Source: JANMDU01 sp043777675
GTDB taxonomy: Bacteria > Pseudomonadota > Gammaproteobacteria > Burkholderiales > Burkholderiaceae_C
Assembly: GCA_043777675.1 (NCBI GenBank)
Contig: JAYWHR010000079.1
Location: 1-64,000, forward strand
DNA length: 64,000 nt
Direction: 5' to 3'
Part shown: positions 48,901 through 56,899 of the stretch, in pieces
Position numbering within the stretch: the stretch's first letter is position 1
How the letters are laid out: each line of letters starts with the position of its first letter
The notes under the pieces: model-generated
Seen by the model: only the letters and a program-made list of their open reading frames with translations
Databases searched by the model: none
What the model was told of the DNA's origin: nothing
Translations under genes and position numbers: made by a program

Positions 48901-50901
48901 TATCGCTTTGATGATCTCAAGACGGGGACTTACACAGTCACTGAAACGCAGCCTGCGATCTACGGTAATGGCGCTGCTACGCCAGGTAGTACCGGCGGCA
49001 CAGGTGGCTCAAACACCAACGTTATTTCTGCCATCAATCTGCCGTCAGGCACAGACAGCGTTAGTAATAACTTCGGTGATGTACCTCGCAATGGAGCAGT
49101 CTCGGGCAGCTTGTGGCGCGACAACAATCATGACCGCATCAAAGATGCGGGAGAGCCCCCACTGGTTGGCTGGAGTGTGCAGCTCTATCGTGTGCCAGTT
49201 GGCGGTGGCACACCTACACTCGTCGCCTCAACGATTTCGGACGCGAACGGGTCATACAGCTTCACCGGTCAAGAGGTTGGCGCGGGCTACAGCATCCGAT
49301 TCGTTGCACCAAGCGGCGCAGTGTTTGGTGGCGCCGTTAACGGAGAGGCCGGCACACCCGTGCCTGGCGGGTCGCAAGTCGTTCGCGGTGAACTCACGAA
49401 CTTGACGCTGCAACCCAACACCAATATTCCTCAGCAGTCGTTGCCTGTGGATCCATCCGGTGTGGTCTACGATTCAGACACGCGTCTGCCTGTCCCCGGA
49501 GCTCAGGTCACTTTTGCACCGATTGGCTCCTGCCCTGGCTTCAATGCAGCGACTGACTTGGTGGGTGGCGCAGCGAATGCCACTCAAACGGTTGGCGCAG
49601 ATGGTTTCTATCAATTTTTGCTTAATCCCACCGCGCCAGCGTGCAGATACGGCATCACGACAACGCCGCCTGCTGGCTACGTTGCCGATCCAGCCATTCC
49701 CGCGCAGCCGACACCATTTGTGCCGCCCAATCGGCCACCGAATGCGCCTGTGTTGATTGTCCCGCACGGCAATGCCCCACAGGCGGCAGACCCCACCACT
49801 TGGTATCAAACTTTTGATCTCAATAGCAATAGTCGAGATATATTGAATAATCACATCCCCCTTGTGTCTAGCAATCGACCAGTGTTGTTCATCAGCAAAG
49901 TTGCTGCTAAGGCTAGCGTAGAGCTGGGAGACACTGTGAAATACACGGTGAAGGTGCGTTACGTATCTGGAAATGCTCCTTTGCCGTTAGTGCGTGTTGT
50001 TGACAGCATGCCGGCAGGCTTCAAGCTGATACCCGGAAGTTCTTTCGCCTCAGTTCCGACAGGAGCAGCTGCGCAGGCCATCCCTGTTGCCAACATCCTC
50101 GGCGCTCCCGGCGCTGTTGTGACTTACAACATTCCATTGCCCGGTAGCGCATTCAATGTGGGCCAAGAGCTGGAATTGACCTATCGCGTGCGAGTCGGTG
50201 TTGGCTCTATGCAAGGTGATGGCATCAACCGTGCGCAAGCAACGTCTATTGGTGTCATCCGCTCCAATATTGCGCAAGCCAAAGTGAAGGTCAACCCCGG
50301 CGTCTTCACCAGTGATGCTTGTATCGTTGGCAAAATTTTTGTCGATTGCAACAACAACCACATTCAGGATGCCGAAGAACTTGGCGTACCCGGCGTGCGC
50401 CTTTATCTGAATGACGGCCAATATTTGATCTCTGATTCCGAGGGTAAATACAGCTTGTGCGGCCTTGAGCCCAAGAGTCATGTCTTGAAGGTTGATCAAC
50501 TCACTTTGCCACGAGGCTCACGCCTGACGACGACCAGCAACCGCAATTTAGGTAACGCAGACAGCCTGTGGTTAGATTTGAAGAATGGTGAGATGCAACA
50601 AGCCGACTTTGCAATTGGCTCTTGCTCGAACACCGTACTTGAGCAGGTTAAAGCGCGCAGAGCTCAAGGCGAGGTGCGTTCGATTGACAACGAACGCAAA
50701 ACCGGCGCACCCCTGAAATTCGAAGGTAAGAGTGCCAACTATCCTGATCAGGGAACAGATAGCGCCAATCAGCCGTTGATCCAGAATAGGCCTCCAGGAG
50801 CGCCGCCACTTCAAAGTGATGCTGAAAACAATTCACCTATGCCCCAGTTGCCTGCTGCCAGCAGCAACACACCCGGCAGCAATATCCGTTTAATGAAATA
50901 A
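39976..50901 (+). CDS. Giant surface protein, DUF11 and SdrD B-like repeats
   Basis: A 3,641-residue secreted protein. A signal peptide (KLWRASLLVFAGLVNAGFALA) is followed by about seven DUF11-like beta-sandwich units (beginning near residues 183, 328, 465, 639, 826, 1000 and 1188). From about 1356 there are some 15 SdrD B-like (Cna-B) units with the calcium-type motif YxDxNxNGxxDAGE and the recurring joint NFGE...SGRV (near 1510, 1656, 1794, 1929, 2067, 2169, 2319, 2432, 2569, 2673, 2815, 2925, 3042, 3158). Another DUF11-like unit starts near 3301 and a last B-like unit (IVGKIFVDCNNNHIQDAEE) near 3450. The tail is Pro/Asn-rich. There is no LPxTG anchor, autotransporter barrel or known type I signal. 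Start at 39976 has GAGGA eight bases upstream. It is a probable adhesin displayed through the barrel encoded next. Confidence 0.9.
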   Translation: MGSNKLWRASLLVFAGLVNAGFALAASDFNISAFNYDNQPTPLATSMTTMFRVSVGSVGDAPTPGIPVRVSIQVPAGIAVVASSIPSYCVLVGAAAASPSTAGTQILQCTLPDGAIAGAGTSEEIAFVGRAVVPNASAYSASACIDNTFGTEYPVAPSNCQPYPGDSDTSNDVGTTLAQINAANDLSILVSPVAPENVTTGSPYTFTAKVSTNGLDEVPAGQVQAEFNLQPGFQNASAAAISAASPGWTCTVTGAKVTCILIAAVPSNPSGNTVGLPDIRIPGVIVATAGTVAIDASVESNDITSNVSDPKPENNGPIVKTLNVSAGGNVRAEKSFLGQAGVATAAVNGTTTVRIGASLDAGSAPLPAGATVTDNFSGMIAQGFAVGTPPAGCVFATPVMTCTTTAPLNAGSSVFFNIPLTNPAVLPAVTTGVNQAVVTPPAGFTDSNPTDNTRSLPYQVVAPYADLEIIPVVGARKVPLGATILRGVTIQNNGPLAVTYGPSAPLRAFGNIAPQENGGTGVPTCPPMPIGIWQNCSVQGTRLLFDTGNSVGTLPVGASTVPATFTSTAPVSPAAAGSGPATQVCAGQQILDLLSLSPSTGPQPAERTGASGVNGPASEYANDCKLSRGIEYINAAVSSGDLQITKTVATLTAGQVCDPSTSGFATAQTLAAIATNDNALCFRMEVKNENPNRPGVVWGGAPAVYTHGTAPDYFIEDTLPMYWGITGTSGENLPSPQAFTLAPVLNAGAGEACSLTGSNIRCNLKSLAPNATRVLYVRVARGMLDGTFVNTANTDSNNLLEPDDVPGSSGFANNSATATSVVNPVVDLQVTAKALSPNPIPVGKLGQYVFTYRNLGPNPSQQARVEDVIDTTRWEIVGTPINTRGEACVLVANTPAVGRTTVRCDLSTTPFARTEEFQVVISVRPLFPYAQPANSADGFSDGVGSPGYINPGNGLPLSVPVSGMPGYTNTAQITTTRAIEVERSLTNNTNSVLVKVAPPRFDLIMSKTDSGSGLFGDNLSYPNQVSYRVTMVNSGVSKITGVHAVDLKPVLASGNVANFGATSAVVNNGATRTLNLTSAVFETSFTDGRTPPSSGTTCTNNSPLSGMIRCDMSDVVAQRYMLPGESISWRLTFDVDPASPTIRGNLVLPNRIRGASNEAPFDMTLPGTVDYDKDQVRNATENTTWFAPTDLAISAKQTITPSPVNLNQTAQFNITFNNNGPSPIRKVRITENLPPGFTFVSASFVKIGTSLPGTSGDYPVSCSGVTTVVCDIGNANSTSGDFSAGPAATHSGQLQVITQVTNWAAVQAAGFDPTSLVNTAVIEPGLDPLNDKPLGKDSVSNNNNGTSTIAVLKTSLSGKVCQVTQGTSQADAASKNCPGTAAIANVTIKICGVDAFGSNIGGGTPAANADCANPVTGLTNGSGDWEILVPPGNYTIVETQPAGFSDYTEQAGSAGGVIATGPQTTAINSGLNFGASPEENKISGVLVPAAGSSAQRNPIGYNFTEIVNTGLSGFVYEDLNNNGQKDAGEPGIRGASVRLTGADFDGNFVDITVNTDNNGLYQFSVPPSNPTGYTLTQIQPAGYFDGKEHKGNAAGAQAAANVVANSEANNSALGYSTAGNPVATGTTNTATDIITNVVLVEGQGQSQHNFGEIRPGTITGVVYVDSNGNVSKQGGEVTLPNVTVTLSGTDFLGNPVSRVVQTNASGTYTFDGLLPGDYNVLVANSPGYSHTGASVEGPNALGTQYAPRTSDTPSITPAAGAAAGGALTPSINSIRLGPGGISQGNNFGERGSDLSGRVCEDYNNDGICQAGEPGIGGVTIMLTGTDAGGNIMTRTAVTSGTGLWVINDVPAPNGTGYTLEEAQPAGFLDGRQSLGSLTPYAGGASTTPGATSPTDVTTPAVRDRMTGIVFTSASQGLNYDFSEVRAASLQGFAYLDLNQNGARDLGAEPGITGVTIELTGTNDVGQLVALTTTLTTSPDGSYSFANLRPGTYQVREIQPATPSVFDGTVTVGSVSYALSGTPTAVVGAVITELPSAASGAGEGVQAIVLGSGAAGAGYNFGEVPRLSISGRVILDNNANGTLELGETGLPNVTTTVRLCADAACNTVIASTVTHATTGNYQFNDVPPGNYFVVEDQPAGYASSTANTVPVTLTTTSASDRNFLETAAQISGTVYNDNNANGVLDAGDTPIVGAVLRLCLTSQTSASCASSPWATATSLATGSYTFANIPAPPAGNSYVIVEDESLAPLTTIANGTATVGVLTGGTSMINGSTVAGEQGPAFTGNSTINAISFVMPTSPAIGTPVIGLGYNFGERPEAGISGRVFVDRDFTNGTTGTYNSVTDTPLLSNGATMITLCSADPGAGACPPSNILATTTTAADGTYNFSNVPAGSYWVIEDQPAGYGSSSPNVQAVTRSGDAPVIGVNFADTLASISGRVYQDNDASGASSAGDSGLGGVVVELYLSGNTTTPVQTTTTTSISGTYTFANLPAPPSGQTYFIKEGGIPAGLNNGTTTVGILSVSGAAAAPVGTANNPASTINNISWTPTVAPFNGSAANGTDYNFGELPVNSISGNVILDRDFNGSTSSGDVPLPVTTTLTLCRTNQEPCVGSNVIATTTSTLGGTYTFSGVTPGTYFVVQDQPSGYASSSSNVSAPINVTATAINNINFYETGARLSGAVYWDANYSGALDGTDPRLPNVLVRLCRDAACSSVVATVTTTAAGLYQFDDVPAPATGQSYYIVEPSSINTGTTTLGDGTTTVGSFSVGGTGGSSSVGIANSLASRIDNVSWTPPSTVVTGAPAVIGTNFNFGEVEGFDVSGRVFLDRNRNGSSDEPAGNGMNAVVVTLCRTAAMPCMGSNIVATTTTATDGNYTFVKVPPGSYFMQESQPAGYGSTPTLSAPSVTDVRPFTVSGAPLAGIDFADTLSSISGLVYLDNNGDQSLNPAETVRLRGITITLAGMDANGESISRTTQTAADGTYRFDDLKTGTYTVTETQPAIYGNGAATPGSTGGTGGSNTNVISAINLPSGTDSVSNNFGDVPRNGAVSGSLWRDNNHDRIKDAGEPPLVGWSVQLYRVPVGGGTPTLVASTISDANGSYSFTGQEVGAGYSIRFVAPSGAVFGGAVNGEAGTPVPGGSQVVRGELTNLTLQPNTNIPQQSLPVDPSGVVYDSDTRLPVPGAQVTFAPIGSCPGFNAATDLVGGAANATQTVGADGFYQFLLNPTAPACRYGITTTPPAGYVADPAIPAQPTPFVPPNRPPNAPVLIVPHGNAPQAADPTTWYQTFDLNSNSRDILNNHIPLVSSNRPVLFISKVAAKASVELGDTVKYTVKVRYVSGNAPLPLVRVVDSMPAGFKLIPGSSFASVPTGAAAQAIPVANILGAPGAVVTYNIPLPGSAFNVGQELELTYRVRVGVGSMQGDGINRAQATSIGVIRSNIAQAKVKVNPGVFTSDACIVGKIFVDCNNNHIQDAEELGVPGVRLYLNDGQYLISDSEGKYSLCGLEPKSHVLKVDQLTLPRGSRLTTTSNRNLGNADSLWLDLKNGEMQQADFAIGSCSNTVLEQVKARRAQGEVRSIDNERKTGAPLKFEGKSANYPDQGTDSANQPLIQNRPPGAPPLQSDAENNSPMPQLPAASSNTPGSNIRLMK

Positions 50902-50911
50902 GGAGGCGACC

Positions 50912-53900
50912 ATGAACACAACGAAACGCCTCTCCATGCTCTCTCCGCTAGCTATCGCTGCCAGTTTGTTGATCCAGAGCCTAGCCATGGCGCAAACTCC
51001 ACCGGCGGGCGGCAGCTATCGTGGTGAATCCACCGCACCGCCCGTGGGCACAGCGCCACAAGTTTTCCCGGGCACTTCCAATGGCAGCGTAGACTACCGC
51101 GCCAACGCACAAGTCGCACGCTTGGTGGTTGAAGTAGAGAAAAACAACTTGCCTGCAGACGGCGTGAATTCCAACCGGATCACGATCCGAGCTTTGGATA
51201 CCAACGGCAATCTAATTCTGAACCCAACTGGCAAGCTTTACGCCACGATTGAAGTCAGTGGCGGCCGTGTAGTGATTGATGGCGCGAAGACCGATGAATT
51301 GGGTCCAGGCCGCCGCGATGCAGATCGCGTGATCCCTGGCACGCAAGTCGAGCTAAAAAATGGTTCTGTAGTCGTCACGTTGCTCGCACCTGTTGAACCG
51401 CAAGACGTTCGCGTGCGTGTGACGATGGGCTCAGCAGTTGCTCAAGGCATGGTTTCCTATGTGCCTGAGCTACGTGAGTTCGTGGCGGCAGGTCTATTGG
51501 AGGGCATCGTTGCTGCGCGCAGCAAAGGGAATATTTCGCCAACTCGCATCGACGATGGATTTGAGAAAGAGTTGCGTCGCTGGGTCAACAGCACCAGCGA
51601 TGGCAAGCGCAGCTACGGCGTGCGGAGTGCTTTTTTTGTCAAAGGCGCTCTCCAGAACGATTGGTTAATCACAGTCGCTGCAGATTCCGACAAAGAGCGC
51701 AAATCGCGCTTGTTTAGCGATCCTCGCGCCGATGAGGTGTATCCCGTTTATGGCGACAGCGCGTTGCGTGGCAGCGAAGCAAAAAGCTCCGACCGCATTT
51801 ACGTCCGGTTGGACAAGGGCAAAACCTACGGCTTGTACGGCGACTTCAACACCGGCGACGGCTTCAGTCAGCTCACCGGCGGCGGTAGCGTTGCGGGTGC
51901 AAAGCTTCGCAATCTGGGTGCCTACAACCGTACTGCGACTGGCCTGCGAGGCCATGTCGAAGATACCGGTTACTTCGCCAATGCTTATTACTTTCACGAC
52001 AGTCTTAAGCAAGTGGTGGAAGAGTATCGCGGCAACGGAACCTCTGGGCCTTACTATGTCGCTTCTCGTTCAGGTTTGCAAGGCACAGAAAAAGTAGAGC
52101 TCATCACGCGCGAGCGCAACCAACTGGGTTTGGTAGTCAGTGTTCTGTCACTGATCCGCTTGGAGGATTACACATTTGAGCCTTTCAGTGGTGCCATTTT
52201 GCTCAAATCACCAGCGCCTTCGCTAGATAGCAATGGCAACCCTATCTTTTTGAGAATCACCTACGAGGTAGAGCAAGGTGGCCCGTCTTTCGCGGCTTAT
52301 GGGGTAGATGGCCAAGTCAAACTGGGTTCACGTTGGGAAGTGGGTGGAAGCCTCGCTCGCGATGACAACCCATTGTCGCCCTACTCACTGGCCAGCGTCA
52401 ACACTGCTGTGCAAATCACTGAAAACACGCGATTTGTAGCTGAGATTGCACGTTCGCAATCAACGCGCTACCTTGCGGCGGGAATGTCTACCACTACACC
52501 GTCTGGCGCAGCGGGTGAAGTGAAGGATGATCGTACTGGCAATGCTTGGCGTTTGGAAATCGCGCACAAAAAAGAAGCTTTTGAAGCTTCCGCATGGGTC
52601 TTGAAGTCAGATGTTGATTTTTATAATCCGACCGCATCTGTTAGCGAAGGCAAGGCCGATGCAGGCGCCAAAGCGGCGTATCAATTAAACGAGCGTGCCC
52701 AAATATATGGTGAGATCAACCGCACCCAACAGCGCAGTGCTTCTGATGATCCGGCACGTGACTCGTTGGCCGTGGGTGTGAGGCTCAAAATAACACCTAC
52801 TCTTCAAGCTGATGCAGCGGTGCGACGCTCTCGCGAAGATGCAGGTTTTGTGGGTAGCTCAACGATCAGCAGCAATCCATTTGGCGGTGGTGGATTTTTT
52901 GGTACGAGCAACAGCGTGAATCCGGCAAGCGGCATCAGCAACACGCCCGCTGCTACGGGTGCCACAAACACGATGGATCGCGAAGCGACCAGTGTGCGTT
53001 TAGGTCTCAAATGGACGCCAGATGAGCGTTGGGGTCTGAGCGGAGAAGTGGAGCTTGGCAATGAATCTCAGCGACGCTTTGCCCTCGGTGCGCAGTATCA
53101 AATCGCTGAGCGCGCAAAAGTTTATGGTCGATATGAGCACCAACGCGGCCTGACCTCTGCCAGCGCACTCAACCCTGATGATAAGAGCAATGCACTTAGT
53201 TTCGGCGTTGAGTCCAGCTACATGCAAGGCGGGACATTGTTTAGCGAGTACCGACTGCGCGATGCCCTATCAGGATCAGCGGCAGCAACGCGTGATATGC
53301 AATTGGCAACGGGTGTACGTAACACTTGGAATGTCCGAGAGGGCTTGGCTTTCACAACGAATGCAGAATTTTTACGCGCTCTTCAAGGCAGTGTTCGTCA
53401 CGCCGTTGCAATCGGCGCTGGCGTGGACTATCGGGTCAGTGAGCTCACGCAAGTGTCGGGCCGTATCGAGTGGCGCAAGCTATTTGACGATACCACTGCG
53501 GTAGGTGATCAAACAGAGAATCAATATCTCAGTACGCTGAGTGTTGCTCGCAAGATGGATCGGGATTGGACTTTTTTGGCCCGCAACTATCTTCTTATCA
53601 ACAGCTACTCCAACGGAAATCGACTGCAAGATCGCTTGCAAATTGGTCTGGCTTGGCGGCCTGTGGATCACAACCGCTTCAACACGCTAGCGCGTTATGA
53701 ATACAAAACGCAGCGCGATACGCGCAGTATCGCTACGCCAGAGGATACCTACCGCGTTCATATCGTCTCATCACATACCACTTACCATCCCAGCCGCCCG
53801 TGGTGGCTGAGTGGGCGCGTGGCATATAAATACTCCAACGGTAGTTTTACCAATCCTGACGCCAGTGTTGTGCAAGACAACTTCAGCGCCATCCTAGTTG

Positions 53901-54196
53901 GTGGTCGTATGACTTACGATATTTCTGAGAATTGGGATGTCAGTCTGATGGGTAGCGTGTTCCAAGGCCTCAAGGGTGATAAAGGTCGCCAATATGCAGC
54001 CGGCATCGAAGTGGGCTATCTTCTTCGCCAAGATTTGTGGCTGTCAGGCGGATTCAACTGGACGGGTTTCTCGGATCGTGATTTGACGGCTGGTGAATAC
54101 ACGAACCGTGGTGCCTACCTCCGTCTGCGCTTCAAGTTCGATGAGAACGTTTTCCGCAGTGAGGCGAAATCTGTGAATCGTGCGCTTGATCGCTAA
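50912..54196 (+). CDS. Outer-membrane beta-barrel with Big-1-like N-terminal domain
   Basis: A 1,094-residue protein starting ten bases after the giant gene with a strong ribosome site (AAGGAGG). A signal peptide ends SLAMAQ. Residues about 60-170 resemble a bacterial Ig-like (Big-1/invasin) domain (VVEVEKNNLPADGVNSNRITIRALD). From about 210 to the end there are many alternating aromatic and polar strands (SYGVRSAFFVKGAL, IYVRLDKGKTYGLYGDFNTG, WEVGGSLARDD, AYLRLRFKFDENVF), as in large outer-membrane barrels of 22 or more strands. I cannot assign a named family, and no TonB box or plug is clear. It could export or anchor the giant protein. Confidence 0.85.
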   Translation: MNTTKRLSMLSPLAIAASLLIQSLAMAQTPPAGGSYRGESTAPPVGTAPQVFPGTSNGSVDYRANAQVARLVVEVEKNNLPADGVNSNRITIRALDTNGNLILNPTGKLYATIEVSGGRVVIDGAKTDELGPGRRDADRVIPGTQVELKNGSVVVTLLAPVEPQDVRVRVTMGSAVAQGMVSYVPELREFVAAGLLEGIVAARSKGNISPTRIDDGFEKELRRWVNSTSDGKRSYGVRSAFFVKGALQNDWLITVAADSDKERKSRLFSDPRADEVYPVYGDSALRGSEAKSSDRIYVRLDKGKTYGLYGDFNTGDGFSQLTGGGSVAGAKLRNLGAYNRTATGLRGHVEDTGYFANAYYFHDSLKQVVEEYRGNGTSGPYYVASRSGLQGTEKVELITRERNQLGLVVSVLSLIRLEDYTFEPFSGAILLKSPAPSLDSNGNPIFLRITYEVEQGGPSFAAYGVDGQVKLGSRWEVGGSLARDDNPLSPYSLASVNTAVQITENTRFVAEIARSQSTRYLAAGMSTTTPSGAAGEVKDDRTGNAWRLEIAHKKEAFEASAWVLKSDVDFYNPTASVSEGKADAGAKAAYQLNERAQIYGEINRTQQRSASDDPARDSLAVGVRLKITPTLQADAAVRRSREDAGFVGSSTISSNPFGGGGFFGTSNSVNPASGISNTPAATGATNTMDREATSVRLGLKWTPDERWGLSGEVELGNESQRRFALGAQYQIAERAKVYGRYEHQRGLTSASALNPDDKSNALSFGVESSYMQGGTLFSEYRLRDALSGSAAATRDMQLATGVRNTWNVREGLAFTTNAEFLRALQGSVRHAVAIGAGVDYRVSELTQVSGRIEWRKLFDDTTAVGDQTENQYLSTLSVARKMDRDWTFLARNYLLINSYSNGNRLQDRLQIGLAWRPVDHNRFNTLARYEYKTQRDTRSIATPEDTYRVHIVSSHTTYHPSRPWWLSGRVAYKYSNGSFTNPDASVVQDNFSAILVGGRMTYDISENWDVSLMGSVFQGLKGDKGRQYAAGIEVGYLLRQDLWLSGGFNWTGFSDRDLTAGEYTNRGAYLRLRFKFDENVFRSEAKSVNRALDR

Positions 54197-54250
54197 GCCG
54201 TAAGGCATCTCCATTTTTTTAAATTTCCCAAATTCTGCTTGAGGCTATCT

Positions 54251-55342
54251 ATGAAATTCGAATTGATTTTTGCCGGAATGTGCACGCTGCTTGTTGCGGG
54301 ATGCGCCACTTCCGCAGGGCAGCAATCCAACAGTTCTACCCAAGCAGCCGTCAAACAGTCCATCACCGATGGCGATATTTATCGGGACCAAGAGAGCTAT
54401 TCAGTGCAGCAAACCCGCATCAAAGCTTTAAACGACACAGGGCGTCATCGTGTCGCAAGCTACGGGTTGGCCAAAGCGCAATGTTGGCTTGATGTGAGCC
54501 TGCACGAATACACGCGCAACGACCGTAGCAATTTTCCCCGGCTCGCTTTTGAAGAGTCTTTCAAGATCACCGACTATTTCGAGAAAGGCGGCATGGTTAC
54601 TGCTGCAGACAATCCAGCGAATGCTAGCCCCTTGATCAACGATGCTGCAAAGCTACGCCCTGATTTGTGGGATGCGGCTACCAAGCTCAAAGCCCATGCA
54701 GGCTGGCGCTGCGCTGAGCAAAAGACGGCTTGTGCAGAGGTTGAGCTCGTGCACGCGGGGAACGAATTTAATCAGCAGCAGTGGCGTCATGCGAAGCCTT
54801 ATGTGCAAATTGCAGAAGATCTGATTGGCGATGCTCAGCGCGCCGCGGAGGCATGCATCCCACCGCCCCCGCCAGTTGTCGCGCGTGTTGTGCCACCTGC
54901 TCCAGTCGTCGTGCCCGCACCGGTACCCGTTGCAGCACCAGTCATGGTGAAGGCTTCTGCGAATGTGCTGTTTAACTTCGATAAGCGCGATCTATCGAAC
55001 GTTCGCCCCTATACAAAAGACCAGCTCGATGCATTGATTGCGCAAATCAAGGGTGCTAGCATCTCCGTTGCCAGCATCAAACTCATCGGTCACGCAGATC
55101 GCCTCAACAGCACGGGCGATGCCAACTACAACACCAAACTCAGCCAAGATCGCGTAGAGACGGTGCGCACTTACATGCTTAGCCAAGGGGTCTCCGCCAA
55201 CCTCATCAGCGCCGAGTACAGAGCAGATACCCAGCAAATCGACGCATGCACCAAGGCTAAATTCCGCACCAACGCAGAGTTGCAAGAATGCCTTTTGCCC
55301 AACCGCCGCGTGGAAGTGTTGCTCTCTGGGGTGAGTAAATAG
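54251..55342 (+). CDS. OmpA-family peptidoglycan-binding lipoprotein
   Basis: A 363-residue lipoprotein. The lipobox VAGC gives Cys18. The central part is a helical domain (QQTRIKALNDTGRHRVASYGLAKAQCWLDVSLHEY...). A Pro/Val linker (PPPPPVVARVVPPAPVVVPAPVPV) leads to a C-terminal OmpA domain: VLFNFDKRDLSNVR, LIGHADRLNSTGDANYNTKLSQDRVETVRTYML and LPNRRVEVLL, with the Asp and Arg that hold diaminopimelate. A ribosome site (GAGG) supports the start at 54251 over TTG 54239. It follows the barrel gene by 54 bases and likely ties the surface complex to the cell wall. Confidence 0.92.
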   Translation: MKFELIFAGMCTLLVAGCATSAGQQSNSSTQAAVKQSITDGDIYRDQESYSVQQTRIKALNDTGRHRVASYGLAKAQCWLDVSLHEYTRNDRSNFPRLAFEESFKITDYFEKGGMVTAADNPANASPLINDAAKLRPDLWDAATKLKAHAGWRCAEQKTACAEVELVHAGNEFNQQQWRHAKPYVQIAEDLIGDAQRAAEACIPPPPPVVARVVPPAPVVVPAPVPVAAPVMVKASANVLFNFDKRDLSNVRPYTKDQLDALIAQIKGASISVASIKLIGHADRLNSTGDANYNTKLSQDRVETVRTYMLSQGVSANLISAEYRADTQQIDACTKAKFRTNAELQECLLPNRRVEVLLSGVSK

Positions 55343-55474
55343 CGACTTGCTGCATGGTGTATTCAGGCGACCCCATCGAAGCGCCGCTTTTTTTATCGAT
55401 TGAATAAGTGTCCCAATCTCGGGACATTATTTCGAAGCTGCTGACCCTGAAGACAGGGGCACACCACATTCTCA

Positions 55475-56899
55475 TCACCAGCTAAAAATCTTGCCCGGAT
55501 TCATGATGTTCAGCGGATCGAGCGCATGCTTGATCGTGCGCATAAAAGCCACTGCGCCATCTCCTGCTTCGCTCACCAAGAAGTCTTGCTTGTGCAAGCC
55601 GATGCCGTGCTCGCCTGAGCATGTGCCACCCAGCGCCAAGGTGCGGTGAACCAAGCTGTGATTGAGCTGCTCGGCTTTAGCAAATTCAGAAGGATTGTTG
55701 GGATCAATCAAATAGCCAAAATGGAAATTGCCATCGCCCACATGGCCGACCAAGAAATACGGAATGCCGCTGGCATCGGCCTCGTCCACCGAATCGAGCA
55801 AGGCATCGGCTAGGCGCGAGATGGGCACACAAGTGTCGGTGGAAATCGCGCGGCAGCCGGGCTTGCTTTGGATCGCGGCAAAATAGGCGTTGTGCCGCGC
55901 ATGCCAGAGCTTGCTGCGGGCTTCGGGCGTGCTCGCCCACTCAAAGGCTTGGCCGCCATGATCTTTGGCCAACTCCTGCACCGTCTCAATCTGTTCGGCC
56001 ACGCCACCCGGTGAGCCGTGAAATTCCAGCATCAGCGTAGGCTGCTCAGCCAGCGTGGTTTTGCTGTGGGCGTTCACCATGCGCACCGTGTTGCCGTCAA
56101 TCAGCTCCACGCGCGCAATCGGCACGCCCAGCTGAATCATTTGGATCACGGTAGCCACCGCTTCGCGGATGCTGGAAAAAGAGCAGAGTGCCGCTTGAAT
56201 TGTCTCTGGAATCGGATACAGGCGCAAAGTAATCTCAGTCATGATGCCCAGCGTGCCCTCGCTTCCCACCATAAGGCGCGTGAGATCGTAGCCCGCAGAG
56301 GATTTCTTCGCGCGTGTGCCGGTGCGGATGATCTCGCCTTGCGCCGTCACCACTTCCAGCGCCAACACATTCTCCCGCATCGTGCCATAGCGCACGGCAT
56401 TTGTGCCACTAGCGCGCGTGGCGCTCATGCCGCCAATCGTGGCGTCTGCGCCCGGATCAATCGGGAAGAAGAGGCCAGTCGATTTAATCTCGTTGTTGAG
56501 TGCAATGCGGCACACACCGGCTTGCACAGTGACCGTTAAATCTTCTGCGTTCACCGATAAAATTTTATTCATCCGGCTCACATCAATACTGATGCCGCCT
56601 TCCACTGCCAGCAAATGCCCCTCGAGTGAAGAGCCCACGCCAAACGGAATCACCGGCACTTTGTAGTGCGCGCAGAGCTTCACGGCATCGGCCACATCGC
56701 ATGTTTCTTCAGCAAACACCACCGCAGCCGGCGGCGGCACGGTCGTATACGCACTTTCATCGCGCCCATGCTGCTCGCGGATCACTTGCGCTGTGGAGCA
56801 GTTTGCGCCGAAGCGTGCTTTCAAAGCGTCGATGAAGCCACCAGGAATCTCGCGCTGGCGGATTTGCGGGAGCAGATGCGTTGGAAGCGGTGCGTTCAT
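55475..56899 (-). CDS. FAD-linked 2-hydroxyacid dehydrogenase (GlcD/D-lactate type)
   Basis: A 474-residue flavoprotein. PCMH-type FAD domain: VIPFGVGSSLEGHLLAVEGGISIDVSRMNKIL, DPGADATIGGMSATRASGTNAVRYGTMRENVLALEVVTAQGE and GYDLTRLMVGSEGTLGIMTEITLRLYPIPE. C-terminal domain: HVGDGNFHF and GTCSGEHGIGLHKQDFL, with the conserved His residues. It oxidises D-lactate, glycolate or a similar 2-hydroxyacid, probably passing electrons to quinone. GGAGA seven bases before ATG 56899 fixes the start. It is divergent from the MscS gene. Substrate among this family is uncertain. Confidence 0.9.
   Translation of the reverse strand: MNAPLPTHLLPQIRQREIPGGFIDALKARFGANCSTAQVIREQHGRDESAYTTVPPPAAVVFAEETCDVADAVKLCAHYKVPVIPFGVGSSLEGHLLAVEGGISIDVSRMNKILSVNAEDLTVTVQAGVCRIALNNEIKSTGLFFPIDPGADATIGGMSATRASGTNAVRYGTMRENVLALEVVTAQGEIIRTGTRAKKSSAGYDLTRLMVGSEGTLGIMTEITLRLYPIPETIQAALCSFSSIREAVATVIQMIQLGVPIARVELIDGNTVRMVNAHSKTTLAEQPTLMLEFHGSPGGVAEQIETVQELAKDHGGQAFEWASTPEARSKLWHARHNAYFAAIQSKPGCRAISTDTCVPISRLADALLDSVDEADASGIPYFLVGHVGDGNFHFGYLIDPNNPSEFAKAEQLNHSLVHRTLALGGTCSGEHGIGLHKQDFLVSEAGDGAVAFMRTIKHALDPLNIMNPGKIFSW

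Noticed and set aside
44041..49500. Regular repeats that might suggest a CRISPR array or tandem satellite
   Set aside because: They are protein-level repeats of SdrD B-like domains at 300-450 base spacing in one open frame, not 30-base repeats with spacers.
55411..55426. A hairpin (GTCCCAATCTCGGGAC) after the OmpA gene as terminator
   Set aside because: The stem is short and no T-tract follows, so it is not a convincing rho-independent terminator.
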